Positions 34,611-44,461 of a DNA stretch of 64,000 bases are shown here, in pieces; within the stretch, counting starts at the first letter, position 1, and every line of letters begins with the position of its first letter. The position numbers and the translations under genes were made by a program. The notes below the pieces were generated by a model. The model made no database searches and was not told where the DNA came from. It saw only the letters and a program-made list of their open reading frames with translations. The stretch comes from Paeniglutamicibacter sp. Y32M11 (GTDB taxonomy: Bacteria; Actinomycetota; Actinomycetes; Actinomycetales; Micrococcaceae), in contig NZ_CP079107.1 of assembly GCF_019285735.1 (NCBI RefSeq), positions 1,984,001 to 2,048,000 on the forward strand, given 5' to 3'.

Positions 34611-35084
34611 CTACGATCGCCCATCAAGGAATTTTTCCAGTTCACTGAGGAAGGCGTTTTCTCCCATGCGAACCAGCAAGACATGCTTCAGCGTGACACC
34701 CTCCGGGTCCGTGCTTTCACTGTAGGGACGCGTCGTCGCCGCCTTTTCAGTCCAAGGTGTTTCATCGGTCAGGCCGCCTGCAATGATATCCAGCTCGCCT
34801 CGTTCCATGGCTGCCACCAGAGATTCTTCGCCCCCATGGACCCAGCGGATTTGGCTGTTGACCGATGCGGCAAAACTCCTGACTAAGTCGATTTCCGAGC
34901 CCTGAAGGACGCCCTCCCGGCTGATTGTCACCCAAGGTTCATTGGTGGATACCCCGATTCGCAGGTGCCCGTCACGGACACGCTCCAAGGTGTGAAGCGG
35001 ATCAGTGGGGATGGATATTCCGCAGCCGCACAGGGATAGAACCACCGCCAGCATCAAAGGAAGTAGCTTCAAATAGCGTCCCAT
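34611..35084 (-). CDS. Half-size solute-binding lipoprotein (SBP_bac_3-like)
   Basis: 157 residues. A signal peptide with a lipobox (LCGC, Cys21) is followed by RVRDGHLRIGVSTNEPWVTI, GVLQGSEIDLVRSFAASVNS and ERGELDIIAGGLTDETPW, the first lobe of amino-acid-type binding proteins. Typical members have 250-280 residues and two lobes; here the protein stops after TLKHVLLVRMGENAFLSE. No ABC permease or ATPase is nearby. It is on the same strand 173 bases ahead of the CDF gene. It may be a lone sensor or a truncated relic. Confidence 0.8.
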   Translation of the reverse strand: MGRYLKLLPLMLAVVLSLCGCGISIPTDPLHTLERVRDGHLRIGVSTNEPWVTISREGVLQGSEIDLVRSFAASVNSQIRWVHGGEESLVAAMERGELDIIAGGLTDETPWTEKAATTRPYSESTDPEGVTLKHVLLVRMGENAFLSELEKFLDGRS

Positions 35085-36389
35085 GCCAATGATCCTAACC
35101 CGTCATCTGAGATGTTCAAGGGTTTTATCGACGGATCGAGCCGCGCACTCACCGTGCTTCGGGGCTACTCCGGTAGCATCACGAAATCCATTAGAGTCAC
35201 CCTCAGTTTAACGCCCTACAGATTTGGACCTAAGAGTTTTTGCCCTTTAAAAAGGTTTTGCGGGTGAGGTCATGAATGTGAAGAGATTCGGGAGGCGGGG
35301 ACCAATTTTGTTTGGGTACGTATCACGACAATTGTCGTGAGGTGGCCGGTGCTGCCGGTGGGATTAGGGAGATACCCGACAACTTCCAGAAGGAAAGGCA
35401 CTTTGGCTGGCGCTCAAGCTTTTCGCTTTCGCCACCGGTACGATGCTGCATGACCTCACAGCGAGAAAGTGGGACCCTTGACCTAAATTTTCCACCGACC
35501 AGCTCCGTTCCCGAATTGCGCAAGCACTCTGGACGCCAAGACGTCGGAGGCAGGATCAGGACGTCAAACGCGGGGATTCCGGTCCCAGGCTATTTCGAGC
35601 CCCCTGTTCTGGTATCGAAAATCAACCGACCTTTTTGCTGGGTGGGACTCAGGGTTCTCGACTGCTGGGAGAGCTCATGCAGTGCGCACCGGATACCGCA
35701 GCCCTCACTGCGCCATGAACGGAGCTTAACAGATCTAATTTCTCCGTGTTGTGTTCGTTGATATTTCCCATCTCCGAAATGCAGGAACCACTAAACTCTG
35801 GGTTGGTAGTTCCGGGACTGTCGGCTACGACGGGATGGACTTTTGGACCAGTAACTGAAGACACAAGATCGGTGGTTCGGAAACGCATGAATCCATAACC
35901 CGGGAGTGTTGCCCTGCCAAAGAATTGGAACTAGTCCTCTTGATTCCGCGCCAAGCAATGCTGTGCAAGTCGACGGGCTCTGCAATTCGCTGTAATGAGT
36001 TCGTTCCCAAAGGACATAGATTTTTCATCTCGGTCCATCCAAACATCCAAAATGGGAATACCACGGTATTCCTGCGCCGGGTTCGGATCTGGTCATGAAG
36101 ATAAGCATCGCAGAGCTCAAACATCAGCCGTTGCCGGCGATTGCCATTCCGTGAACGCTCGTGCCCGAAATATTCGATACAAGGACTCCAAACCAAAGCT
36201 CTTGGTGGAAAGCATGGGCCGATACGGCCTATCAGTTCAGGGAACATGCAGCTGGAAACCCAACTATTCGGACGTGGAGGCGACTGATTCGATGGCCTTG
36301 CTAAACGGCATTGATACCAACATCCTGGGCATATTTGACTATGGATTCTAGGGAAGGTGCCCAACCACGGCGAATCTGGCGAGGTGTAC
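35085..36389. other. Gene-poor region of about 1.3 kb
   Basis: Frames on both strands (for example 35312-35761 + and 35825-36478 -) have unlikely composition, no ribosome sites and no family similarity. I call no gene. The region carries one perfect 18-bp palindrome, listed separately. Confidence 0.5.
35323..35340. promoter_or_regulatory. Perfect 18-bp palindrome, operator-like
   Basis: TCACGACAATTGTCGTGA is fully self-complementary with no spacer, a form typical of TetR- or MarR-type operators. TTGTTT lies 13 bases upstream at 35309. No recognisable gene follows within 1 kb on the plus strand; the nearest gene on the other side is the lipoprotein starting at 35084. Confidence 0.4.
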
Positions 36390-36509
36390 ATGTCGAGTCC
36401 ACATGAAACAAACCCAGAAGATGGATCCTCGGCCGAAACAGCCGACAGATACCGAATTGCCCCGGCGCCAAACACCAAGAAAGGTCTCCGTTTCTACGGA
36501 CCTTCTTGA
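36390..36509 (+). CDS. Possible 39-residue hydrophilic protein
   Basis: It begins MSSPHETNPEDGSSAETADR and ends KKGLRFYGPS, with GAGGTG five bases before the ATG. The hydrophilic, Glu/Ser-rich composition resembles the other small stress-region proteins (37093 and 61445). No family is known. A chance frame is possible. Confidence 0.3.
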   Translation: MSSPHETNPEDGSSAETADRYRIAPAPNTKKGLRFYGPS

Positions 36510-36799
36510 TACCCCCGTCGATTTACCTTCCCAACGGTTCCTTTTCCACCGGCAAGCACCCTGCCATCCGCATCCGGTCGGAGCGGAGTGCGCCTGCCGC
36601 GCCTGCCAGTAGAAAAGGTTGTACTTTTGCGGTTTACTGGTCCCATCCAATTACCATCTCAAACGGGATCATGCTCACGTCTCGCGGGTAGCTGCTGGTT
36701 TATCGGATGGGATCACTTGGATAGAGGGCTGCGTTCTTTGGGGAGATCACCCGATGGGCATCCCGGATCGAGGGCAATATCGGAAATTGGAGGTCACAT

Positions 36800-37066
36800 A
36801 TGCCTGGGAAGGATAATCCGCAGATCAAAGACGAAGAACTCTACGAGAAATTGCGTGAGGAAGGAAACTCAAAGCAGAAATCCGCGCGTATCGCCAACGC
36901 GGCGGCCCGGGACGGTCGCAAGAAAGTGGCGCAACGAGGGGGTGAATCTGGAGATTACGAGGACTGGACCGTGCCCCAACTCAGGGCTAGGGCCCGGGAA
37001 ATTGGATTGAGCGGATATTCAAAAAAGCGCAAGAGCCAGTTAATCCATGCACTTCGACATTCGTAG
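36800..37066 (+). CDS. Small protein with DUF7218-like and Rho N-terminal-like domains
   Basis: 88 residues behind GGAGG. The first half (QIKDEELYEKLREEGNSKQK, then SARIANAAARDGRKKVAQRG) is the short helical DUF7218-type module; the second (WTVPQLRARAREIGLSGYSK, then KRKSQLIHALR) is a SAP/Rho-N helix-extension-helix that binds nucleic acid in related proteins. It is probably a small DNA- or RNA-binding protein. It is followed by an acidic protein 26 bases later, likely in the same transcript. Confidence 0.85.
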   Translation: MPGKDNPQIKDEELYEKLREEGNSKQKSARIANAAARDGRKKVAQRGGESGDYEDWTVPQLRARAREIGLSGYSKKRKSQLIHALRHS

Positions 37067-37092
37067 TGCAGCGCCGAACATGGGAGGCCACG

Positions 37093-37353
37093 ATGCCAAC
37101 GAACACGCACGAATTCGAATCTGAACACGACGATGAAATCATGGATGCGCCCGTCGATGGAAGAGACGGTCAACCCGTAGCCGAAGGGTCATCGGATGAC
37201 CCTCGCACGCTGGAAGCCCTAGACCCCTTACGGGATGCAGAGCTGTTGGCTGCAGATGCCTCGGATAGCGGATCCACCTCTTTTGCGGGAAACTCTGAAG
37301 AGGACGACGACAATTCCACTGCTGGGGCTGCACGCTCCGATGATCCCGGGTAG
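37093..37353 (+). CDS. Acidic disordered small protein
   Basis: 86 residues from the ATG at 37093 with GGGAGG upstream. Strongly acidic and low-complexity (EFESEHDDEIMDAPVDGRDG, GNSEEDDDNSTAGAARSDDP), so probably disordered. I recognise no family. Co-location with a basic nucleic-acid-binding protein suggests a partner role, which is only a guess. A hairpin 70 bases downstream may end the transcript. Confidence 0.65.
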   Translation: MPTNTHEFESEHDDEIMDAPVDGRDGQPVAEGSSDDPRTLEALDPLRDAELLAADASDSGSTSFAGNSEEDDDNSTAGAARSDDPG

Positions 37354-37422
37354 GACTGCGATCATAGATTCCCGCCAACCAACGGAAGCCATAACGTGTC
37401 GTTCCCTGAACAATGGCACGGT

Positions 37423-37460
37423 CAGCGTTTTTACGGCCTACCGGTAATCCGTAAACGCTG
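37423..37460. terminator. Hairpin between converging genes
   Basis: CAGCGTTT-TT-ACGG (37423-37436) pairs with CCGTAAACGCTG (37449-37460), a 12-bp stem with a 2-base bulge. It lies between the acidic-protein gene and the end of the DUF6766 gene. Confidence 0.55.
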
Positions 37461-37542
37461 CTCCGTGACTTTGCCCTAACCGGCAACTCGGGGGCTTTAT
37501 GTATAGAGTGCAACGCCGAACATCGACGAAGTCCGCTGAGGC

Positions 37543-38220
37543 CTACTGGCCTTCGGTGGCGGTTTCTTCATGTGGGGTTCCGACGGGTTTAGATTCGGCA
37601 GAGCCGCGCTGCCGCAAATAGATCGACAGGGCGACCATGCTGCCCACAGCCAGGAACTCGGACTGCCAATTCTGCAGGGTGCGGTCCCAAAAGTCGGCAG
37701 AAGTGATGTACTGGGCATAAGCGAGCGCCGGTTGGTCATGTTCCAGTTGACCCGCGTTGTATACCACGGTCCCGGCGACTGATTGCAACCACCACGAGGC
37801 TAGAAAGACCCCGCCCATGACCAACAGCAGGGAATTGGAGTATAGGGTCAGGCGCCATCCGCGGGCCTTGGCCCAGGCCGGCGAGTTGTCCTTGGCATAT
37901 GGGCCGACCAGTTGATTCTCGTCACTATTAACCCCGGCATCCTCGGGTTTCTTCGATTCAGGTGAACCACGTTGGACCAGCCATATGGTGGCCAAGATGA
38001 ACAGGAAGAACTGGAGGTATTCGGATTGCCAGTTCTCGGCCACATCGACCACGAAGTCGCTGGACGTGACGAAATCCCAGTACCCGATGGGATTCGAGCC
38101 GTGGGCCACCTGCTCCTCGTTGTAGACGCCCAGCCCCGCAAATGACTGGCCAACCAGCGCCAGCACAAAAAGCAGCGCAAAACCGATGCTCAGCCCCTGA
38201 TCACGAATCCTTCTTTTCAC
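37543..38220 (-). CDS. DUF6766 family membrane protein with internal duplication
   Basis: 225 residues from a GTG with GGGAGG upstream. Two similar halves: residues about 10-91 and 126-212 each have a hydrophobic helix, YN-x-x-Q-x-x-H, TS-x-DF, NWQSE(Y/F)L, a second helix and QRGS-x-ESK. So there are four helices in a two-fold repeat. It is a membrane protein of unknown function found with stress genes in actinobacteria. A 27-residue membrane peptide is encoded just upstream, and a decayed copy of the second half lies at 60993-61140. Confidence 0.85.
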   Translation of the reverse strand: MKRRIRDQGLSIGFALLFVLALVGQSFAGLGVYNEEQVAHGSNPIGYWDFVTSSDFVVDVAENWQSEYLQFFLFILATIWLVQRGSPESKKPEDAGVNSDENQLVGPYAKDNSPAWAKARGWRLTLYSNSLLLVMGGVFLASWWLQSVAGTVVYNAGQLEHDQPALAYAQYITSADFWDRTLQNWQSEFLAVGSMVALSIYLRQRGSAESKPVGTPHEETATEGQ

Positions 38221-38226
38221 AATCGG

Positions 38227-38310
38227 TCACCTCCCGGAGAAGCTGATAACGGTCATATAGATCAAACCCGCAACTATCATGCCAAGCCACAATACAAACT
38301 GAGTCTTCAT
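38227..38310 (-). CDS. Possible 27-residue membrane peptide
   Basis: MKTQFVLWLGMIVAGLIYMT followed by VISFSGR: one hydrophobic helix with a basic N-end. Its stop codon is seven bases before the DUF6766 GTG, and its last codons contain the DUF6766 ribosome site, so coupling is likely. No good ribosome site precedes its own ATG. Confidence 0.45.
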   Translation of the reverse strand: MKTQFVLWLGMIVAGLIYMTVISFSGR

Positions 38311-38873
38311 ATGGTGAGCCTAAGACTATTTCCCGGGGCGCGTAAAGCCCTCGCTTGTTCATCAACCGGGTCCCCAAGACCCAAGTCAGATTCGGAACCT
38401 GAGACCCACGGGAAGGCCCGGGATTTTCCCAACGTGATTCGCTTCCCCGGTGGCCATCGAAGTGGGCACGTCGATGGGAACGACGGTGGAAAGCGTGGGG
38501 TCCGCCGCAGCCAGGATCACCGGAAGCTGTTCCGCGCCTGAGGCCACCTCGTTGCGGCTTGTGGGACGAGCACCGAGTGGTTTCGCCGCATTTTGCGACT
38601 ACTGGACACCGCGAGGCCGCCGCAGATGGTGCCGTCGGATCCGAGTGCTTTGCGGCGGGGAATGGGTCTTGCGCCGGAGAAACGCTGCTCGCCTCGCGAA
38701 GAGGTCACCGGCCCCCACGAAGCAACAATTTTCCGCCCGCCCAGCGCCCACCAGCGACTTGAAATCCGCAGTATGACAAGGGCCGACCGGATGGAGGTGC
38801 GGCACGGTGTGGACGTTTCCTTGGGTCCGGGACGGGATATTCGGGAACCGCCTGCCCCGGCTATCCGTGGACC
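38311..38873. other. No clear gene; possible minus-strand remnant
   Basis: A minus-strand frame about 38390-38620 reads GARPTSRNEVASGAEQLPVI then LAAADPTLSTVVPIDVPTSM, with coding-like composition but no start before an upstream stop and no known family. It may be a relic. Confidence 0.35.
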
Positions 38874-39980
38874 TCAGCCCTCGCGCTCCTTACCCGGCGC
38901 CAAGGTAATCTGTCGCCGTTCAAATTCGCGCCGGCTGAAGGTCGCCCTGCGCACCGATTCCTCGTCGTCCAAGCTCGAGCCGACGGCACCGGCCACGGTT
39001 CCCAGTGATGCTGCCAGCCAGGATAGGTTCACATATTCGGCGAGGCCTACCTCGTGGTCAAGCTGCATCGCCAAATACTGATTATCGATAATGATCAGGG
39101 AGCCGGCGAGGATTACCAGAAACAGGGCAAGATACATCAACAGGACTGCTGCGAATATGGTTACCAGCGTTGCCAAGTTGTAGATCACCCGTTTCTCTCT
39201 TTGAGGCCCTCCCGTCGGAAGTTCCCAAAGTCCGTTGTGAAGAACCAGCCAAGAGCCCATGATTAAAACGGACATGATGGAGATGAGAGCCAACCGCAAG
39301 GGCGGCAGGAAATCCGCCATGCTCCAGATGCTGGTGTAAAAGACACCGAAGGCCCCGGTCGCGACTGCCGCAGCCATGGCCGTGGAAAGGCTCGGTACTA
39401 AACGCCACGGCCGATTGCTGCGGACCATGCCCAGCAGGAGCAGTGCCCGCCCCCGCCATCCCTTGGCCGTTTCAAAGGCGTCGTCATTGACATCGGCAGC
39501 CTCGATCCGCCGTTCCACCTGAAGCGGATCCGTTCTAGGTGATACCCGGCCACCGCTGAGCAGATACGGATCCCGCACTCCGTGGAGGACGGCAAGTACC
39601 TGCAGTACCGCCCGAATCAGCCGTCTTTTCCGGAGGAACCCCAGAGACGGCAAAACTACCACGGCGGACCCGGAGGCTGCATTTACACTGGAAATGAGTG
39701 GTTCACCGTGCTCATACTTGGGCAGATCGGTCAGATAGACCACGTAGTCCCAGCCGTAGGAATCCTTGAGTTGACTCGCGTGAATTGTGAGCTCGACCTC
39801 CCCCTGCCTGTCGACGGGAAGCGAAAAATCTTCCGTTTCAACCACCCAGTTGGTGTCGTTGTCCAACTCCTGCCCCAGAAAATTCTCAAGTGCCACCTTA
39901 AGTCTCCGGGCGAGAGCCATGGGCAAACCGGGATCAGCGATCATACCGACCACGGTTTCCTTCCTCAACGCAGGGGACAT
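38874..39980 (-). CDS. Conserved-looking membrane protein of unknown function
   Basis: 368 residues, or about 356 if the later ATG (MIADPG) is used. The first 130 residues are soluble, with WVVETEDFSLPVDRQGEVEL and WDYVVYLTDLPKYEHGEPLI. Four hydrophobic helices at about 205-225, 230-250, 273-300 and 318-335 follow, then a charged, Arg-rich C-terminal tail. I do not recognise a family. It lies alone upstream of a broad gap. Confidence 0.75.
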   Translation of the reverse strand: MSPALRKETVVGMIADPGLPMALARRLKVALENFLGQELDNDTNWVVETEDFSLPVDRQGEVELTIHASQLKDSYGWDYVVYLTDLPKYEHGEPLISSVNAASGSAVVVLPSLGFLRKRRLIRAVLQVLAVLHGVRDPYLLSGGRVSPRTDPLQVERRIEAADVNDDAFETAKGWRGRALLLLGMVRSNRPWRLVPSLSTAMAAAVATGAFGVFYTSIWSMADFLPPLRLALISIMSVLIMGSWLVLHNGLWELPTGGPQREKRVIYNLATLVTIFAAVLLMYLALFLVILAGSLIIIDNQYLAMQLDHEVGLAEYVNLSWLAASLGTVAGAVGSSLDDEESVRRATFSRREFERRQITLAPGKEREG

Positions 39981-40788
39981 GTGGTGCCCTCAGAACGCTG
40001 CGCGGTTCGGTTTGACGTAGGAAGGCCACATCGCGTGGGACAGCACGCCAGCATGCACCCGTCTGTGGTGGCACGTCCATCAGCCCCGGCGCTTCGAACG
40101 ACTTCTGCTGGCTGTCGTTGAGTGGTGCACAAAAGAACCATGTGTTAATCATTTCCCTTCGGTACCGTACATAGCGGGCCAGCTGTTCGGCCTTGCGCGG
40201 ACAAGTCGCTGGCATCGTGGGTTTGTTTCCGGTCATGTCGTTGGGGTCCTTTACGTTCCTCTTGTCCCCATAAACCCCTGCCAAGCTCAGGGATCACCAC
40301 GATGGGACCGCAAGAAGCCCACGAACGCCATCCTCGCAGTGTTGGCGACCTCCCGCCATGTGCGCGCAGAACCAATCTTCCATCTTGCAAAAGGACAGAC
40401 ACGGACTGCGCCGAGGCCAGCATGTCGAACCAGAAGACGTAGCGAGGTGCCGAGAACGGGACTCAAGCTGTGCCGGGCATGGCGGAAGCCCGTGGCAAGG
40501 CCGAGGTCCGGGCGACCGGTGACACACCGAAGACGTGAAAGAAGCCGCCAATGCACCGGCTTGCCGGTCTATCGCCCAGCGTGGACACGAAAATAGGCTT
40601 GGGAGAGTTTGCGCGCTATCGGACAAAAGCGCCAACCCGTTGCACGATTCCCTTTGTCGTCGTTGTGCGTAGATGTCTAACCACCGCCTTCGCGCTTGTA
40701 AGGGGGCGGCGCCTGTTTGCTGGGCCTTTCCGAGACCCGGCAAACAGGCACCGTATCGAGGAGCTGTCGTATGGTCCGTCTGTCATTC
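39981..40788. other. Mostly non-coding, hairpin and one doubtful frame
   Basis: A minus-strand frame (40236-39934: MTGNKPTMPATCPRKAEQLA...) has an AAAGGA but overlaps the next gene by 46 bases and ends Arg-rich; I do not call it. The other long frames are shadows. A hairpin is listed at 40711-40749. Confidence 0.4.
40711..40749 (-). terminator. Terminator of the catalase operon
   Basis: GCCTGTTTGC pairs perfectly with GCAAACAGGC, extended by GGG/CCC across one mismatch, 40 bases beyond the catalase stop on the minus strand. Confidence 0.65.
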
Positions 40789-42903
40789 TTATGGTTGGGA
40801 GCCGAACCGTTCCCACACTCGGTGGGTGGACAGGAAGGAGGCCGTCGTGGCCACGGCATCTTCGATCGGTTCGCTCACCAGGCCGGCGCTTACCTGCGGG
40901 AGCCCTGCGGCCTCGAAGGGGGCCTGACCATTGCCGACCCACACCATGGCCTTGGATTGCCGATAGCATTCCTGGAGCAAGAGCGCGAATCGCGGATCCA
41001 GTCGGTCCGATCCTCGGACGGCAGGAGTTCCGGCCTTGGCGTCTAGGTCGACCTGCGCATCGGCCCCCTGTTGCAAGTTCTCGGCAATGATCAGTGCATC
41101 GAATTCGACGGATCGTGCCGTGAGCAACGTTCGGTCAACAGGCGAACCGTCCTTAAGAGTCCCTCCGACTGGCGACAGCAGCAAGGGCTTCATTCCCGCA
41201 CGGTTGACCCCGGCGACCAGGTTCTCAACCGTGGATGCGGCGGTGGCATGGGAGACCACGATCCCCAGCACACGCCCGTCCACGGGCCAACTGGCACCGA
41301 TTTGTGACACCGCAGGAGACACCACAGGGTCGTTGATCTCAAGACTAGCTTGGGGCGCTGGTAGGCCAAGGGCGTGGGCGACTCCTGCACAAAGCTCAGC
41401 ATCAATGTTGGCCAAGGCCTTGAGTTGCCGCGAGCGTATTTCATCACTCGCGCATTTGCCCAGTTCGAAGGAGTATGCCTGACGCACGTGAGCCTGTTCG
41501 GTTGGATTCAAACTCATGTAGAACATGCGAGCCTGGCTGAAGTGGTCCTCAAAGCTCACCGGATTCCCCCGCTGCTTCAGGGAGTCGGCGACGTGTTCGG
41601 GAACATCGATGAACGGCCGGGCCAGGGTTTGTGCCTCGCTAGCCATGAAGGGGCATCCACCATCCAATGAGTTCGGGTGGTACGGTGCAACTCCTTCATG
41701 GATGTAAGTCTGGTGCATCCCGTCGCGCAGCATGTCATTGACCGGTGCGTGGGGTTGGTTGACAGGGATCTGGGAAAAATTCGGCCCGCCCAGGCGCGTC
41801 AGTTGAGTATCGATGTAGGAGAAGAGACGGCCCTGCAATAGGGGATCGTTGGTAACGTCTATACCCGGAACCAAGTGGCCGGGGTGGAAGGCAACTTGTT
41901 CGGTCTCGGCGAAATAATTGGTGGGGTTCCTATTTAGGACCATCTTTCCGAGCATTTGGACCGGGGCGAGTTCTTCAGGCACGAACTTGGTGGGGTCCAG
42001 CAGGTCGATACCCTCAAACATTTGTTCCTCGTTGTCGGGAAAAACCTGCACACCCAGTTCCCACTCCGGAAATGTTCCGGCACTGATGGCGTCTGCTAGG
42101 TCACGCCTGTGAAAGTCGGGATCCACCCCGTTGGTGAGCATGGCTTCTTCCCAGACCAGGGAATGCACTCCGAGCTTTGGTTTCCAGTGGAACTTCACCA
42201 GTGACGTTGAGCCGTCTTCGGCGATCATCCGGAAGCTATGGACCCCGAAACCTTCCATCATCCTGTAGGAACGCGGGATGCCCCGGTCGCTCATGAACCA
42301 CATGGTGTGAGCTTGGGCTTGGGTGTGCAGAGAAACGAAATCCCAAAAGGTGTCGTGAGCCGATTGGGCCTGGGGTATTTCCAAGTCGGGGTGGGGCTTT
42401 ACGGCATGGACGACGTCGGGGAACTTGATTCCGTCTTGGATGAAGAAGACCGGAATATTGTTTCCCACGAGGTCAAAGATCCCTTGGTCGGTGTAGAACT
42501 TCGTAGCAAATCCACGGGTGTCGCGGACCGTGTCGGCTGAGCCGCGTGACCCGGCAACAGTGGAGAACCTGACAAAGACTGGGGTTTCTGCCCCTTCTTT
42601 CAGGAAGTTGGCACTCGAAATCTTCGCCCCCGTTCCATAGCTGGTGAAGTGCCCGTGGGCACCGGCCCCACGCGCGTGGACCACCCGTTCTGGAATGCGT
42701 TCGTGGTCGAAGTGGGTGATTTTTTCTCGCAGGTGGTGGTCTTGCAACAGCACCGGGCCGCGGGGGCCCGCCTTCAGCGAATGATCGGTGTCCCGAAGTT
42801 GTGTCCCCTGGCTGCTGGTGAGGGACTCGCCCTGCGGGTGGTGCGCAACGACATTCGGGTTCTTTTCTCCGGCGGCAGAGGCTTCGGACGGTGTATTTGT
42901 CAT
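40789..42903 (-). CDS. katE: Large-subunit (clade II, HPII-type) catalase
   Basis: 704 residues from the ATG at 42903; the earlier ATG at 42927 lacks support. The haem catalase core has the catalytic His76 ([12 protein letters not shown]), Asn149 (VGNNIPVFF) and the proximal Tyr in [15 protein letters not shown]. The C-terminal 160 residues from [16 protein letters not shown] to the end form the flavodoxin/GATase1-like domain that marks the large subunit. It destroys hydrogen peroxide in the cytoplasm. It follows the alcohol dehydrogenase by 38 bases, so the two are probably co-transcribed. Confidence 0.96.
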   Translation of the reverse strand: MTNTPSEASAAGEKNPNVVAHHPQGESLTSSQGTQLRDTDHSLKAGPRGPVLLQDHHLREKITHFDHERIPERVVHARGAGAHGHFTSYGTGAKISSANFLKEGAETPVFVRFSTVAGSRGSADTVRDTRGFATKFYTDQGIFDLVGNNIPVFFIQDGIKFPDVVHAVKPHPDLEIPQAQSAHDTFWDFVSLHTQAQAHTMWFMSDRGIPRSYRMMEGFGVHSFRMIAEDGSTSLVKFHWKPKLGVHSLVWEEAMLTNGVDPDFHRRDLADAISAGTFPEWELGVQVFPDNEEQMFEGIDLLDPTKFVPEELAPVQMLGKMVLNRNPTNYFAETEQVAFHPGHLVPGIDVTNDPLLQGRLFSYIDTQLTRLGGPNFSQIPVNQPHAPVNDMLRDGMHQTYIHEGVAPYHPNSLDGGCPFMASEAQTLARPFIDVPEHVADSLKQRGNPVSFEDHFSQARMFYMSLNPTEQAHVRQAYSFELGKCASDEIRSRQLKALANIDAELCAGVAHALGLPAPQASLEINDPVVSPAVSQIGASWPVDGRVLGIVVSHATAASTVENLVAGVNRAGMKPLLLSPVGGTLKDGSPVDRTLLTARSVEFDALIIAENLQQGADAQVDLDAKAGTPAVRGSDRLDPRFALLLQECYRQSKAMVWVGNGQAPFEAAGLPQVSAGLVSEPIEDAVATTASFLSTHRVWERFGSQP

Positions 42904-42941
42904 TTTCTTCTCACTTCCATTGGGCATTGGGCATTGGGGTG

Positions 42942-44114
42942 TTAAGGATTAAGCACAACCTTGATGCATCCGTCTTCTTTTTTCTGGAACTTTGCATAGA
43001 GCTCTGGGCCCTGGGACAGCGGCGCGGTGTGGGTCACCAGGTCATCAAGCCCAAGTGGGTCTGTGGGATCCTCGGTTAGAGGCAGCAGCGTCTCGGTCCA
43101 CCGGCGAACGTTGCACTGTCCCTGCCTGAGCTGGATCTGCTTGTCGAACATCTCCAGCATCGGCATGGGCGTTGCCGCCCCTGAATACACGCCGCTGAGT
43201 GAAATCGTGCCGCCGCGGCGCACGCTTGCGATGGCGGCATGTAGGACCGCGGTGCGGTCCATGGAGAGGTTCTCCAAGGCTTTTTGGGCGACTGCGTCGG
43301 GGAGTATCCCGGTGGCTTGTTGCATGAGCTTGGCACCTGGTGAGCCGTGGGCTTCCATTCCCACGGCATCAAGCACGGCATCCGGGCCCCGCATGGTTTC
43401 CTCCTGCAAACGGGCTGCGGTGTCCTTGTCGAAGTCCAGAGCTTCGATTCCATGTCTGCCTGCCATGGCGCGTCGCTCTGCCACCGGGTCCACCCCGATG
43501 ACCCGGTACCCGCGATGGACTCCGATGCGGGCGGCCAGCTGGCCCACCGGCCCGAGGCCGAACACGGCAAGGGTTCCTCCTTCGGGGACCGCTGCGTATT
43601 CAATGCCCTGCCAGGCCGTGGGCAGGATATCCGATAGAAAAAGGTATCTGTGGTCTGCCAGCTCATGGCCAACCACAACCGCCCCGTAGTCGGCATGTGG
43701 CACCCTAAGGTACTCCGCTTGGCCACCCGGCACGCTGCCATAGAGTTCAGAGTAGCCAAAGAGGGCCGCGCCTTTTTGCTGAGAACGGACCTGAGTGGTC
43801 TCGCATTGGGATTGGAGCCCCCGCTCGCACATCCAGCAGTGGCCGCACGCGATGTTGAAGGGGATGACTACCCGGTCGCCTACCTTGACCCTGACGACCG
43901 CAGGTCCTGTCTCCTCCACGATCCCCATGGGTTCATGACCCAGAATGTCTCCCGGGTGCATGTACGGGCCCATGAGTTCGTACAGGTGTAGATCTGATCC
44001 GCAGATGGCGCTGGAAGTCACTTTAATGATGATGTCGCCGGGTTCCTCGATCCGGGGATCGGGGACCTGAGAGTATTCGATCTTTCGCTTGCCCTGCCAA
44101 GTCAAGGCCTTCAT
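42942..44114 (-). CDS. Zinc-dependent alcohol dehydrogenase (formaldehyde dehydrogenase-like)
   Basis: 390 residues from the ATG at 44114, preceded by AAAAGGAG. It is a medium-chain dehydrogenase: ICGSDLH with catalytic Cys, GHEPMGIVEE with catalytic His and Glu, the structural zinc Cys cluster CGHCWMCERGLQSQC, and FGLGPVGQLAARIGV for NAD binding. The subgroup with long inserts near 245-300 is often annotated glutathione-independent or threonine-type formaldehyde dehydrogenase; the true substrate is unknown. It leads catalase in the operon. Confidence 0.92.
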   Translation of the reverse strand: MKALTWQGKRKIEYSQVPDPRIEEPGDIIIKVTSSAICGSDLHLYELMGPYMHPGDILGHEPMGIVEETGPAVVRVKVGDRVVIPFNIACGHCWMCERGLQSQCETTQVRSQQKGAALFGYSELYGSVPGGQAEYLRVPHADYGAVVVGHELADHRYLFLSDILPTAWQGIEYAAVPEGGTLAVFGLGPVGQLAARIGVHRGYRVIGVDPVAERRAMAGRHGIEALDFDKDTAARLQEETMRGPDAVLDAVGMEAHGSPGAKLMQQATGILPDAVAQKALENLSMDRTAVLHAAIASVRRGGTISLSGVYSGAATPMPMLEMFDKQIQLRQGQCNVRRWTETLLPLTEDPTDPLGLDDLVTHTAPLSQGPELYAKFQKKEDGCIKVVLNP

Positions 44115-44461
44115 GGTGTCTCCTTTTCGGCTCGGTCGGTGGTCTGGAGTTCTTATCAAGGTGTTGGTTCGCGTCCTTAGGCGAGGCTTTCGAGTGCCGC
44201 CAGGTTCTTCCGTTTAATGCTGGATCATCGCCCGCGGAGGGGGAGTAGGTGCGGGCCACCTCTCAGTCGATCTTTCCCAGCCGACAGCATCCCGGTCTTC
44301 CTATTCCGAGGGTGTAATTGCACTAAGAAAGCGTCGCTGCCGAGCCGGGAATCTGGTCTAAAGTGCCTGCAGTCGAGGCCGTCGCGTCGTTTGTCGAGGG
44401 TCAAAAGCGGGGCGAAGTAGTCCAAGGTGTGCGAGCAACTGGGTCCACGAGTGGCTGGCTA
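44115..44461. promoter_or_regulatory. Upstream region of the alcohol dehydrogenase-catalase operon
   Basis: Should hold the operon promoter. I could not find a convincing -35/-10 pair or a known stress-sigma motif. No gene is seen. Confidence 0.4.

Noticed and set aside
35825-36478. 217-residue minus-strand frame
   Set aside because: Many Cys, Trp and Pro residues in no recognisable pattern and no ribosome site. Composition is unlike the confirmed genes.
38390-38620. Minus-strand coding-like frame
   Set aside because: Good composition but no usable start and no known family. Kept only as a possible relic.
39934-40236. 100-residue minus-strand protein (MTGNKPTMPAT...)
   Set aside because: It has a possible ribosome site but overlaps the start of a stronger gene by 46 bases and ends in Arg-rich sequence.
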